Shown: positions 26,433 through 34,118 of the stretch, piece by piece
Position numbering within the stretch: the stretch's first letter is position 1
Layout of the letters: every line of letters starts with the position of its first letter
DNA from: Streptomyces zaomyceticus
GTDB lineage: Bacteria > Actinomycetota > Actinomycetes > Streptomycetales > Streptomycetaceae
Assembly (NCBI RefSeq): GCF_014656215.1
Contig: NZ_BNBZ01000009.1
Span: forward strand, 124,001 to 188,000
DNA: 64,000 nt
Reading direction: 5' to 3'
Translations under genes and position numbers: made by a program
The notes under the pieces: generated by a model
The model's input: the letters and a program-made list of their open reading frames with translations, nothing else
What the model was told of the DNA's origin: nothing
Databases searched by the model: none

Positions 26433-27257
26433 ATGGATGCAGTCTCGTACACCGCACAGTGGATGGCCGCGGCCCGCGCACAGGAGTCCGAGCGGGAGGA
26501 CGCCCTCTTCGTCGACCCGCTGGCCAAGGACCTGGCCGCGCCCAGGGGCTTCGAGCTGATCGAGCGCTACGCCGGCGGCGGCCTGCTGCCGTTCATCTCC
26601 ATCCGGACCCGGTTCCTCGACGACGCCATCAAGACCGTCCTCGCCGAGAGCGGGATCCAGCAGGTGGTCCTGATCGCGGCCGGCATGGACACCCGCGCGT
26701 ACCGGCTCGACTGGCCGGACGGCATCGAGCTCTACGAGGTCGACCACGCCCTCCTGATCGCCGAGAAGCGCCGCCGGCTCGCGGCCCTCGGGGCCGAACC
26801 GCGCACCGACCGGCGCGAGGTCTCCGCCGACCTCACCCAGGAGTGGCTGCCCGCCCTGGAGGCCGCCGGCTTCGACCGCGACCGCCCGACCCTGTGGGTC
26901 GCCGAGGCGCTGACCTTCTTCCTCACCGACGACCAGGCCGCCGGCCTGCTGCGGCTGCTCGCCTCCGCCTCGGCCCCCGGCAGCCACCTCGCCTTCGACA
27001 TCCTCGGGCGCGCCCTGCTGCGCAGCCCGTTCTCGAAGCGCTTCCTGGACAACCTCGCCGCCGACGGCACGCCGTGGATCTTCGGCACCGACGAGCCCGA
27101 GGAGTTCCTCACCGCCAACGGCTGGAAGACCACCGACCTGCGCGAGCCCGGCCAGCCCGGCGCCGGCGAGGGCCGCTGGCCGTACGAGGTCCAGCCGAGG
27201 GACCGCCGCGGCGCCAACCGGCTGTGGCTGATCCGCGCCGAGGTCGTGACGACCTGA
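26433..27257 (+). CDS. SAM-dependent methyltransferase (LCM/TIGR00027 family)
   Basis: A 274-residue class I methyltransferase of the leucine carboxyl methyltransferase-like family, whose actinobacterial members methylate carboxyl or hydroxyl oxygens. Motif I is LIAAGMDTRAYRL (about residues 80-92), the acidic residue after strand 2 is in YEVDHALLIAEKRR, and WVAEALTFFLTDDQA is the motif-IV-like region. GAGGAGG lies upstream of the ATG. The stop overlaps the start of the KAS III-like gene (TGATG). It could form a methyl ester or methoxy group on the product. The family match is firm; the substrate is open. Confidence 0.87.
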   Translation: MDAVSYTAQWMAAARAQESEREDALFVDPLAKDLAAPRGFELIERYAGGGLLPFISIRTRFLDDAIKTVLAESGIQQVVLIAAGMDTRAYRLDWPDGIELYEVDHALLIAEKRRRLAALGAEPRTDRREVSADLTQEWLPALEAAGFDRDRPTLWVAEALTFFLTDDQAAGLLRLLASASAPGSHLAFDILGRALLRSPFSKRFLDNLAADGTPWIFGTDEPEEFLTANGWKTTDLREPGQPGAGEGRWPYEVQPRDRRGANRLWLIRAEVVTT

Positions 27258-28234
27258 TGAGTCAGCCGACCACGGACCGCCGGATCACCCTGGAGCGGAT
27301 CGAGTCGTACCTGCCCGAGCGCAGCGTGCGGATCGAGGAGCTGGGCGAGCGGCTGGGCCTGCGACGGGCCGAACTCGGCGTGTTCCGGAAGTTCTACGGA
27401 CTGGACACGCTGCGCTTCGACCCCGAGCTTCCGCTGATCGACCTGCTGCGCCCGGCCGCGCGGGGCGCCCTGGCCGCCCTCCCCGAGGGCGGCCGGGTGG
27501 ACTACCTGGCGTACGCCCATGTCACCCAGGCGGTGGCCCCGGCCGACGTGGACATCGCCCAGGTGGTGACCGAGGACCTCGGCCTCACCGGGACCGAGTC
27601 CTTCGGCCTCAGCCACCAGGCCTGTGTCAGCAGCCTCGGCGCCATCGAGGTGCTCGGCGAACTGCTCCGCGCGGAGGGCACGGAGGGCGCGTACGCCCTC
27701 ATGGTCACCGGCGAGCAGGCGTACTCGCCGATGGTCCAGCTCGTCCCCAACACCTCGATCATGGCCGACGCCGCCGCCTCCTGCCTGATCACCCTGGACG
27801 GCGACGGCGACGTGGTCCGCTCCTTCGCCACCCGGACCCTGGGCGAGTACGCCCAGTGGCTGGAGCTGACCGCCGAGCAGAACACCGAGTTCGGGGAGCA
27901 GTACGGCAAGCGGATCTCCGAGGTCATCCACCAGGCGCTGACGGAGGCGGGGCTGACGCTCGACGAGGTCGACCTGGTCATCCCGCACAACGTCAACAAG
28001 CTGGCCTGGCGGCAGACCATCAAGGAGCTGGAGGTGGCGCCGGAGAAGGTCTTCCTGGACAACGTCCCGCGCTTCAGCCACACCTTCGCCGCGGACGTCT
28101 TCGTCAACTACACGACGCTGCGGGACGCCGGCCGCCTGGTGGACGGGGCGCACTACCTGCTGGTCTCCGTCGGCCTGGGCGCCACCTTCGGCGCGATGGT
28201 GGTCACCCACAGGGCGGGAGGGGAGCCCCGATGA
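27257..28234 (+). CDS. 3-oxoacyl-ACP synthase III-like enzyme with altered catalytic triad
   Basis: A 325-residue thiolase-fold protein. The acyl-binding cysteine is Cys123 (SHQACVSSLGA). The active-site histidine is His244 (VIPHNVNKL), the same numbering as in E. coli FabH. The third residue, Asn274 in FabH within a GNTS motif, is replaced here: the segment reads PRFSHTFAADVF, placing His275 there. Loss of the asparagine weakens malonyl decarboxylation and is seen in KAS III relatives that act as acyltransferases (CerJ-type use Cys-His-Asp). It may therefore move an acyl group onto O or N rather than extend a chain. Overlaps neighbours on both sides; its partner may be the cysteine-less paralogue two genes down. 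Confidence 0.85.
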   Translation: MSQPTTDRRITLERIESYLPERSVRIEELGERLGLRRAELGVFRKFYGLDTLRFDPELPLIDLLRPAARGALAALPEGGRVDYLAYAHVTQAVAPADVDIAQVVTEDLGLTGTESFGLSHQACVSSLGAIEVLGELLRAEGTEGAYALMVTGEQAYSPMVQLVPNTSIMADAAASCLITLDGDGDVVRSFATRTLGEYAQWLELTAEQNTEFGEQYGKRISEVIHQALTEAGLTLDEVDLVIPHNVNKLAWRQTIKELEVAPEKVFLDNVPRFSHTFAADVFVNYTTLRDAGRLVDGAHYLLVSVGLGATFGAMVVTHRAGGEPR

Positions 28235-28497
28235 GCCGTCAGGAAGTGCTGCTCACGATCGAGAAGGCGCTCAGCGAGGTCCTGGAGCGGCCGATCAGCG
28301 GACTCAACGAGGAGACCGCGCTCTTCGACGAGCTGCAGCTCGACTCCCTCGCCGTCCTGGGGATGCTGATGACCGTCGAGGAGGCGACCGGGATCTCGAT
28401 CGACCCCGAGAAGCTGGACATCGACCACCTGCGGACCATGCGGTCCTTCGCCGACTACGTCGAGGCCGCGATCCGCGAAGCGGAGGGCACGTCATGA
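28231..28497 (+). CDS. acyl carrier protein (second)
   Basis: An 88-residue free carrier protein. The phosphopantetheine site is Ser39 in FDELQLDSLAVLGML, with an acidic helix II/III. It differs clearly from the first carrier protein, so the two probably carry different units. Its ATG and stop overlap the KAS III-like gene and the cysteine-less KAS-like gene, placing it between the two thiolase-fold proteins and suggesting it feeds that pair. Confidence 0.9.
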   Translation: MSRQEVLLTIEKALSEVLERPISGLNEETALFDELQLDSLAVLGMLMTVEEATGISIDPEKLDIDHLRTMRSFADYVEAAIREAEGTS

Positions 28498-29339
28498 GCG
28501 GACTCGCCGTCCGGGCCGCCGCCTCGGTGCGCTCGCCGGAGGGCCGCGCCTCCGGCACCACCCCGGCCGCGCTCGACTACTACCGCGACCTGCTCACTCC
28601 CTTCGGCGAGAAGCCGGACGAGGAGCTGCTGGCCCGTGGCGCGCACGTCCACCACCGGGACCTCGCGGACCTGCTCGTCGCCGACGAGGGCGTCGGCCGG
28701 AGCCGGCCGGAGCTGCTGATCGTCACCCACGCCCTCCCGGACGTGGTGCCGTTCACCGCCGTCGCGCCGCATCTGACCGACCGCCTCGGCGGTCTGGCGA
28801 CCAACTTCGCGATCGCCGAGCAGGGTCTGGCGGCACCCTTCACGGCGCTCCGGATCGCCTCGGCGTACCACCGTGCGGGGCGGGCCGCGGAGGTGGTCGT
28901 CGCGGTGCTCGAACAGACGACCCTGCCGACGGCCTTCCCGCTGGTCCAGGAGACCCCGCTGGTCGACTCGGCGGCGGCGCTGGTCCTCGGCGCCTCCACC
29001 GGGCCCGGTCTGCGGTTCGCCCGGGCGCGCTCGGCCGCGTCGGCGGCGGCCGCCCTCGACGAGGCCGTCCTGAGCGGGGACTTCGGCGGGGACGCCCCGG
29101 GCCGGGTCCTCGGGGGGGACGGCACCCTGCTGGTCCTCGGGCCCTGGGTCGCCGAGGACGTCCCGGAGCACGGCGCGGTGCACCGGGTGGCTCCGGGCAG
29201 CTACTGCACCAGCGTCTGGCTGGAGCTGGCCGACCACTGGCAGGAGTGGCAGCGGACGTACCGGCGGATCGTCCTCTGCGACACGGATCCGCGCTCCGGC
29301 CGCAGCCATGTGGCGCTCTTCGCCCACGGCGAGGGGTAA
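28494..29339 (+). CDS. cysteine-less KAS III-like protein, possible pseudo-synthase partner
   Basis: A 281-residue protein with a thiolase-like N-terminal fold: LLIVTHALPDVVPF, then the nucleophile-helix equivalent TNFAIAEQGLAAPFTALRIA, then an EVVVAVLEQT strand and SAAALVLGA. Where KAS III enzymes have the active cysteine, it has alanine, and the PHxxN histidine motif is not seen. It is shorter than active KAS III (about 320). By analogy with the chain length factor of type II PKS, it may form a heterodimer with the active KAS III-like protein and shape its pocket (inference). The ATG overlaps the carrier protein stop. Confidence 0.72.
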   Translation: MSGLAVRAAASVRSPEGRASGTTPAALDYYRDLLTPFGEKPDEELLARGAHVHHRDLADLLVADEGVGRSRPELLIVTHALPDVVPFTAVAPHLTDRLGGLATNFAIAEQGLAAPFTALRIASAYHRAGRAAEVVVAVLEQTTLPTAFPLVQETPLVDSAAALVLGASTGPGLRFARARSAASAAAALDEAVLSGDFGGDAPGRVLGGDGTLLVLGPWVAEDVPEHGAVHRVAPGSYCTSVWLELADHWQEWQRTYRRIVLCDTDPRSGRSHVALFAHGEG

Positions 29340-29401
29340 CCGCCCGGCGGCCGGGTGCGGGCACCGCGCCCGCCACGGCCGGCCGAGGGGCGAGCACGGC
29401 A

Positions 29402-29427
29402 TCCGTCACGGCCCGCGCCGTGACGGA
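29402..29427. repeat. 11-bp perfect hairpin before the condensation-domain gene
   Basis: TCCGTCACGGC (29402-29412) pairs with GCCGTGACGGA (29417-29427) over a 4-base loop. It sits in the only sizeable gap (165 bases) inside the biosynthetic operon, 77 bases before the next start. It may attenuate transcription or act as an operator. No T run follows. Confidence 0.55.
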
Positions 29428-29504
29428 CACCGGGCTCGCCCCCGCGCGTTCGGCCCGGCTCCGACAGACATCCGACATGGCAACCGAAGGGAAGTTTGAA
29501 GACG

Positions 29505-30875
29505 ATGACCACGGCTGAGCAGCGGACCATCAGGCTGGACTCCGCGAGGGCCGGGACAGGCCCGGCGACCTGGGGGCAGCGGGCGATCTGGGGGGTCGTC
29601 ACCCGGCTCGGTGACGACGCCCCCCGGTACAACCTGCCGGTCGACCTCCCCCTCACCCCGCCCCGCCCCGTCCCCCTGGTCCTCGCGGACCTGACGGAGC
29701 TGCTCCTGCTCCACGACAGCCTGCACACCAGGTTCCTGCCGGCCGGCGAGGACGGTCTGGAGCAGGTCGTCGACGGCAGCGGCGAGCTCCCCGTGGAGAT
29801 CAGGACGACCTCGGTGGCGCAGGCCGCGGAGGTCGGCGCGAGCCTGCTCAAGGAGCTGGCGGGCCGCTCCTTCGACCACACGCGCGAGTGGCCCCTGAGG
29901 GTCGGTCTGGTGGAGTCCGAGGGTCTGGTCCACCGGCTGATCCTGGCCGGGGCGCACACCGGGATGGACTACTGGGGCCTCGGCCGGCTGCTCCGCGACC
30001 TGGAGGCGATCCGGTCGGGGGAGACCGCCGAGTCGCTGCGCGGTTCGCGCCCCTCCCAGCAGCCCCTGGAGGCCGCCGAGCTCCAGGCGTCGCCGCTCGG
30101 CCGCCGCCGGGACGAGGCGGCCCGCCGCTACTGGTCCGAGCAGCTGACCGCCGGCCCCCGGCAGATCTTCCGGGAGCCCGCGGCGCCGGAACTCGCGGAT
30201 GATCCGCACCGGATGTTCCCCAACGCGCTGCTGCGCTCGCCCGCGCTGGCCGTCGCCGTCGGGCGGGTGGCGGCGGAGCTGGAGGTCAGCGACGCCGCGG
30301 TGCTGCTGGGGGCGACCTCGCACCAGCTGGCCAGGATGTCCGGGAGCAGCGACGTGCTGTTCCAGGTGGTCGTGGGCAACCGCTTCCAGCCGGCCGCCGC
30401 CGCGTCGGTCAGCACGGTGGCGCAGGAGGCCCTGTTCCGTCTCACGGACGCGGACCGGGACTTCGCGGACGCGGTGCGGCGGACCCGGTCCGTCGCGTTC
30501 GCCGCGTTCCGCCATGCCGCGTACGACAAGTGGGCGCTGGACCGGGAGGTGGCGCTGCTCGTGGAGAAGGGCGAGGCGGCGGACCACTCGTACTGGTGGA
30601 ACGACACCCGCGACCCGGGCGTGGGGCCGTTCGACACCGTCGAGCAGCCGCGGGCCCCGCTCAGTGAGCTCATCGGCGGGACCGAGCTGAGCTGGCCGAC
30701 GGAGTTCCTGCCCCGCAAGAACGTCTCGGTGGCCGTGGACGTGCTGACCGCCCCCGGCGCACTGGACCTCGCCATGACCGCCGACCCGGCGGTCCTCGGC
30801 CGTGAGGGGATGGAGACGTTCCTGCGCGGGGTCGAGCGGCTGATCGTCGCCGAGGCGATCGCGCTGGGGGACTGA
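29505..30875 (+). CDS. stand-alone condensation-domain protein
   Basis: A 456-residue protein of the NRPS condensation superfamily without adenylation or carrier domains. The core motif appears as AGAHTGMDYWG, so the second (catalytic) histidine, His151, and Asp155 of HHxxxDG are kept, while the first His and the final Gly are changed. The second half contains VVGNRFQP, similar to the C5 motif. Free-standing C domains join carrier-bound substrates as amides or esters. Here the likely donors and acceptors are the two free carrier proteins. I chose ATG 29505 (GAAGGGAAG upstream) over a TTG three codons earlier. The stop overlaps the next start (TGATG). Confidence 0.85.
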   Translation: MTTAEQRTIRLDSARAGTGPATWGQRAIWGVVTRLGDDAPRYNLPVDLPLTPPRPVPLVLADLTELLLLHDSLHTRFLPAGEDGLEQVVDGSGELPVEIRTTSVAQAAEVGASLLKELAGRSFDHTREWPLRVGLVESEGLVHRLILAGAHTGMDYWGLGRLLRDLEAIRSGETAESLRGSRPSQQPLEAAELQASPLGRRRDEAARRYWSEQLTAGPRQIFREPAAPELADDPHRMFPNALLRSPALAVAVGRVAAELEVSDAAVLLGATSHQLARMSGSSDVLFQVVVGNRFQPAAAASVSTVAQEALFRLTDADRDFADAVRRTRSVAFAAFRHAAYDKWALDREVALLVEKGEAADHSYWWNDTRDPGVGPFDTVEQPRAPLSELIGGTELSWPTEFLPRKNVSVAVDVLTAPGALDLAMTADPAVLGREGMETFLRGVERLIVAEAIALGD

Positions 30876-31939
30876 TGACCAAGCGGTACGCGGGAATCGC
30901 CTGGACCGACGAGGGCTACCGGGTCGAGGTCCTGGACGACGCGGGGCACCGGGTGGTGGAGCAGAGCAGCTGGGGCGGCGCCCGGGTCGCCGAGCTCATC
31001 GCCTGGCTGCGGAGCCTGGACGGTGGGCAGCCCCCGGCCGTCGTCCTGGACAGCACCAACGGTCTGCTGGACGGTCCGATGACCGCCGCGGGCCTGGAGG
31101 TGTACCGGGCCGATCCCTGGCTGCTGCCGCAGCGGCCGCGGTTCGGCTCCGTCCCGGCCGAGCAGCTCGCGGAGCAGGCCAGGACCGCGCCCGGCGCGCT
31201 GGCCCGGGTGACCGCCGAGGGCGGCACGCTGACCGGCCGGGCCGAGGAGTACTTCGAGGGCGTGCGGCAGGGCGAGCCGATCCTGGCGGCGCTGACGGCG
31301 GCCGGACGCTGCTTCGAGCACGGCAGCCGGGACACCCCGAAGGTCGCGCTCACCTTCGACGACGGCCCCGACCCGGTGCACACCCGCCAGGTGCTGGAGA
31401 TCCTGGAGCGCTACGGCGCCCGGGCGACCTTCTTCTGCGTCGGCCAGCACGTCGCGGCGCTGCCCGACGAGGTGCGCCGGATCGCCGCGGCCGGCCACGA
31501 GCTGGGCAACCACTCCTGGTCGCACCCCTTCCTGTTCGACCTGACGCCGGACCAGCTGCGTGAGCAGATCGACCGGACGGCCGAGCTGATGACCCGGGTG
31601 ACCGGTGAGAGCCCTACCTGGTTCAGGCCGCCGTACGGCGCGCTGAACCCCGAGGTGCTGGCCGCCCTGGAAGGGCATCCGACCACCTTGACGATGTGGG
31701 ACGTGGACGCCCGCGACTGGTCGCGGCCGGGGCCGGAGCGGATCGCGGCGACCGTCCTGGAGGCCGCCGGGCCGGGCTCGGTGGTGCTGATGCACGAGGG
31801 CGCCGGCGACCGGGGCCAGACCGTCCAGGCCCTTCCGTCGATCGTCGAGGGCCTGCTCGAACGCGGCCTGGAGCTGGTGACCGTGGGGGACCTCTCCGCG
31901 CCTCCCGGCCCCGACGGCACGCGGCCACTCGACCGATGA
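30875..31939 (+). CDS. NodB-type deacetylase with RNase H-like N-terminal domain
   Basis: A 354-residue protein. Residues about 155-340 are a complete polysaccharide deacetylase (NodB) domain: LTFDDGPDP (Asp162/Asp163), HELGNHSWSH (metal ligands His213 and His217), RPPYG and LMHEG. No signal peptide or membrane anchor is present, so it acts in the cytoplasm, unlike cell-wall deacetylases. Residues 1-85 resemble the RNase H-fold start of IS110-type transposases (YAGIAWTDEGYRVEVLDDAG), but the first catalytic Asp is replaced by Ala. In this setting it may remove an N-acyl protecting group from a pathway intermediate (inference). Translationally coupled to the condensation protein. Confidence 0.82.
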   Translation: MTKRYAGIAWTDEGYRVEVLDDAGHRVVEQSSWGGARVAELIAWLRSLDGGQPPAVVLDSTNGLLDGPMTAAGLEVYRADPWLLPQRPRFGSVPAEQLAEQARTAPGALARVTAEGGTLTGRAEEYFEGVRQGEPILAALTAAGRCFEHGSRDTPKVALTFDDGPDPVHTRQVLEILERYGARATFFCVGQHVAALPDEVRRIAAAGHELGNHSWSHPFLFDLTPDQLREQIDRTAELMTRVTGESPTWFRPPYGALNPEVLAALEGHPTTLTMWDVDARDWSRPGPERIAATVLEAAGPGSVVLMHEGAGDRGQTVQALPSIVEGLLERGLELVTVGDLSAPPGPDGTRPLDR

Positions 31940-31973
31940 AGCGCACGATCAACGACTGAAGGGTTGAACAGTC

Positions 31974-33293
31974 ATGGAAGAACGCCTGGCAGATCACACT
32001 GCGGAGGTGGCGTCCCCACAGACGAAGGACGGACCCCCCGACGGGCCGCCCCGCGGACCGGCCGACGGGGCGCCGGGCGGTCCGCCGTCGGGCGAGCTGG
32101 CGATCTGGACCCGTAACTTCCGGTACTACTTCACCGCCCGCAGCGCGGGCCTGCTGAGCTGGGCCATGCTGCCGGTCGCCGTCGCGGCCGGTCTGCTCAA
32201 GGGCGGTTACGGGCTGGACGCCGCGGGCTACTCGATGGCCTTCCTGGTCGCCCCGTTCGCCGGGCTCGTGCTGTTCGGCGGCGTGCTCGCCGACCGGTTC
32301 ACCGCCCGCCGGATGATGATCATCGCGGATCTGGCCAACCTCACCGCCCACATCCTGCTCGCCCTTCTCTTCATCCACGGCATCGACCATCTGTGGCAGC
32401 TGTACGCGCTGCTGGTGGTGGCCGGTACCGCGAACGCGCTGTTCCAGCCGGGCGCCTCCTCGACCGTCCCGCTGGTCTCCCGGGACGTCCAGGGCGCCAA
32501 CGGGGTGCTGCGCACCTCCGAGGCGATCACCGGACTCGGCGGGCCCGCGCTGGCCGGCACCCTGGTCGGCTTCGGGTCCACCGGCTGGGTCATGGTGATA
32601 TCCGCCGTCGCCTACGGGACCAGCGCGATCTGTCTGTTCGTCCTCCGGCTCGGAGCGGTGCCCGCCCCGCCGGCCGGCGAGAGCCTGTGGCGCAACCTGG
32701 TGGTCGGCTGGCAGGAGTTCCGCTCCCGCAGCTGGCTCTGGGGCGTGATCCTGATCTGGATGTTCTACGCGGTGCTCTCCTGGGGGCCGCAGCTCTCGGT
32801 GGCCGCCGGCGTCATCGTGCCCGAGCACGGCGCGAGCGCCTTCGGCCTGATCAACGCCGCGCTGGGCGCCGGCACCATCGCCGGCGGTCTCGTCGCGATC
32901 CGCTACAAGCCCCAACGGCCCCTCGCCGCCGGGGCCGTGGCCATGATGGCCTACCCGCTCTACCCGCTCGGCATCGTGCTCGGCTGGCCGGTCTGGGCGC
33001 TCGCCGCCGCCCAGGTCGCGGTCGGTATCGGTATCGGCGTCTGGGGCGTCATGTGGGCCACCAGCGTCCAGACCCAGGTCCCGGGCGAAGTCCTCAACCG
33101 CGTCCACGCCTACGAGGTCGCGGGCTCCGTCGGCATGTACCCGATCGGCAGCGCGCTCGCCGGTCCCGCCGTCGGCGCGTTCGGCACCGACGAGGTGCTC
33201 ATGGTGGGTGTGGTCGTCTCCTTCCTCACCGCCACCGCCCTCCTCGTCGCCCGGCCCATCCGCACCCTGCGGCGTGTGCCGGACCGCGCCTGA
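31974..33293 (+). CDS. MFS transporter, probable product exporter
   Basis: A 439-residue major facilitator with 10-12 predicted helices and a Pro/Gly-rich cytoplasmic N-terminus of about 45 residues. The signature loop between helices 2 and 3 is GGVLADRFTARRMM. The family resembles EntS/macrolide-efflux-type (MFS_3) proteins. TGAAGGG precedes the ATG. It follows the deacetylase gene by 34 bases in the same operon, so export and self-protection for the cluster product is the natural role. A transmembrane stretch is interrupted near residue 230 by a hydrophilic linker between the two six-helix bundles. Confidence 0.88.
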   Translation: MEERLADHTAEVASPQTKDGPPDGPPRGPADGAPGGPPSGELAIWTRNFRYYFTARSAGLLSWAMLPVAVAAGLLKGGYGLDAAGYSMAFLVAPFAGLVLFGGVLADRFTARRMMIIADLANLTAHILLALLFIHGIDHLWQLYALLVVAGTANALFQPGASSTVPLVSRDVQGANGVLRTSEAITGLGGPALAGTLVGFGSTGWVMVISAVAYGTSAICLFVLRLGAVPAPPAGESLWRNLVVGWQEFRSRSWLWGVILIWMFYAVLSWGPQLSVAAGVIVPEHGASAFGLINAALGAGTIAGGLVAIRYKPQRPLAAGAVAMMAYPLYPLGIVLGWPVWALAAAQVAVGIGIGVWGVMWATSVQTQVPGEVLNRVHAYEVAGSVGMYPIGSALAGPAVGAFGTDEVLMVGVVVSFLTATALLVARPIRTLRRVPDRA

Positions 33294-33320
33294 GCGGCAC
33301 CGGACCCGGGACCTGAACGG

Positions 33321-34049
33321 GTGAGCGCGTCGACGCCGGGAGCGCGGCCGTGGCGGCCGGGAGCAGGAGTGTGCACGGCCGCCGAGGGCGTGCACTACCT
33401 GGTCGGCCGGAGCGAGGAGGTCCTCGCCGCCCTGCCCGTCGCCCCGGCGGACCGGGCCCCCGCCGCGGCGCTGCCGCCGTGGCGCGCCCTGGAGTACACC
33501 GCCTCGCGGACCCTGCTGAGGGCCCTGCTGCGGGAGGTCGGCGAGGACCTCCGCGGCGGGCCCGTCGCCGCCCGCCCGGGCGGCCGGCCGTACCTCCCCG
33601 GCCGCCCCGATCTGGGCGTGAGCCTCTCGCACTCCGGAGGCTGGGTCGCCGCGGCCGTCGGCGGGAACCGTGAGGTCGGCGTCGACGTACAGACGCCGGC
33701 CCCCGTCGGCGACCGGCTGCTGCGGCTCTGCTGCTCGCCCGGCGACGCCGAGGCGCTGACCGCCCTGCCCGAGGACGGCCGCAGACGGGAGTTCGCCTGG
33801 ATCTTCACCGTCCAGGAGGCCTGTGTGAAGGCCCTCGGCGCGGGGTTGTCCGGCCGCCCCTGGAACGTGCCGGTCGCGCTCGGACAGCGGACCGGGGAGT
33901 GGAGCGGGGAGCGGGCGGGGGAGTCGACGGGGGAGCGGGCGGAGGCGTGGGGGCGGGTCCGCTGGTGCGCCCCTCGCGACCGGCACCCGGTACCGGTCGG
34001 CTGTGCCTGGACCGAGCCTTCCGCCGTTCCGACAGATGGGCCCCGGTAG
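33321..34049 (+). CDS. Sfp-type 4'-phosphopantetheinyl transferase
   Basis: A 242-residue two-lobed PPTase. Diagnostic motifs are GVSLSHSGGWVAAAVG, VGVDVQ (about residues 115-120) and FAWIFTVQEACVKALG; the last is the usual W/KE(A)xxK motif in a changed form, with QEACVK instead of KEAxxK. A Gly/Glu repeat (GEWSGERAGESTGERAE) near residue 195 is encoded by a short DNA repeat. The GTG start follows the MFS gene by 27 bases. It could modify one of the two carrier proteins, giving the cluster one PPTase of each class. Confidence 0.88.
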   Translation: MSASTPGARPWRPGAGVCTAAEGVHYLVGRSEEVLAALPVAPADRAPAAALPPWRALEYTASRTLLRALLREVGEDLRGGPVAARPGGRPYLPGRPDLGVSLSHSGGWVAAAVGGNREVGVDVQTPAPVGDRLLRLCCSPGDAEALTALPEDGRRREFAWIFTVQEACVKALGAGLSGRPWNVPVALGQRTGEWSGERAGESTGERAEAWGRVRWCAPRDRHPVPVGCAWTEPSAVPTDGPR

Positions 34050-34118
34050 CGGTGGGGGGCCGGCGCGTCGTACAACTCCGGGAGATCATCTACGGCGTTC
34101 GAGCAACCTGGGGGCAAT

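Noticed and set aside
29496..29504. TTG start three codons before the chosen start of the condensation protein
   Set aside because: The ATG at 29505 is the stronger codon and the ribosome binding site distance is acceptable; the difference has no effect on domains.
30875..31130. Remnant of an IS110 insertion sequence
   Set aside because: The similarity is confined to the start of one intact, translationally coupled gene; there is no C-terminal transposase domain or element boundary. Kept as a domain fusion instead.
31623..33986. A 787-codon minus-strand open frame opposite the MFS and PPTase genes
   Set aside because: Hydrophilic Gly/Asp/Arg-rich translation typical of antisense to a membrane protein gene.
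24043..34049. Direct assignment of the cluster to valanimycin, elaiomycin or azodyrecin
   Set aside because: Only partial overlap of enzyme classes; genes for making and hydroxylating an alkylamine are not in the window. Kept as one hypothesis for an N-oxidised product.
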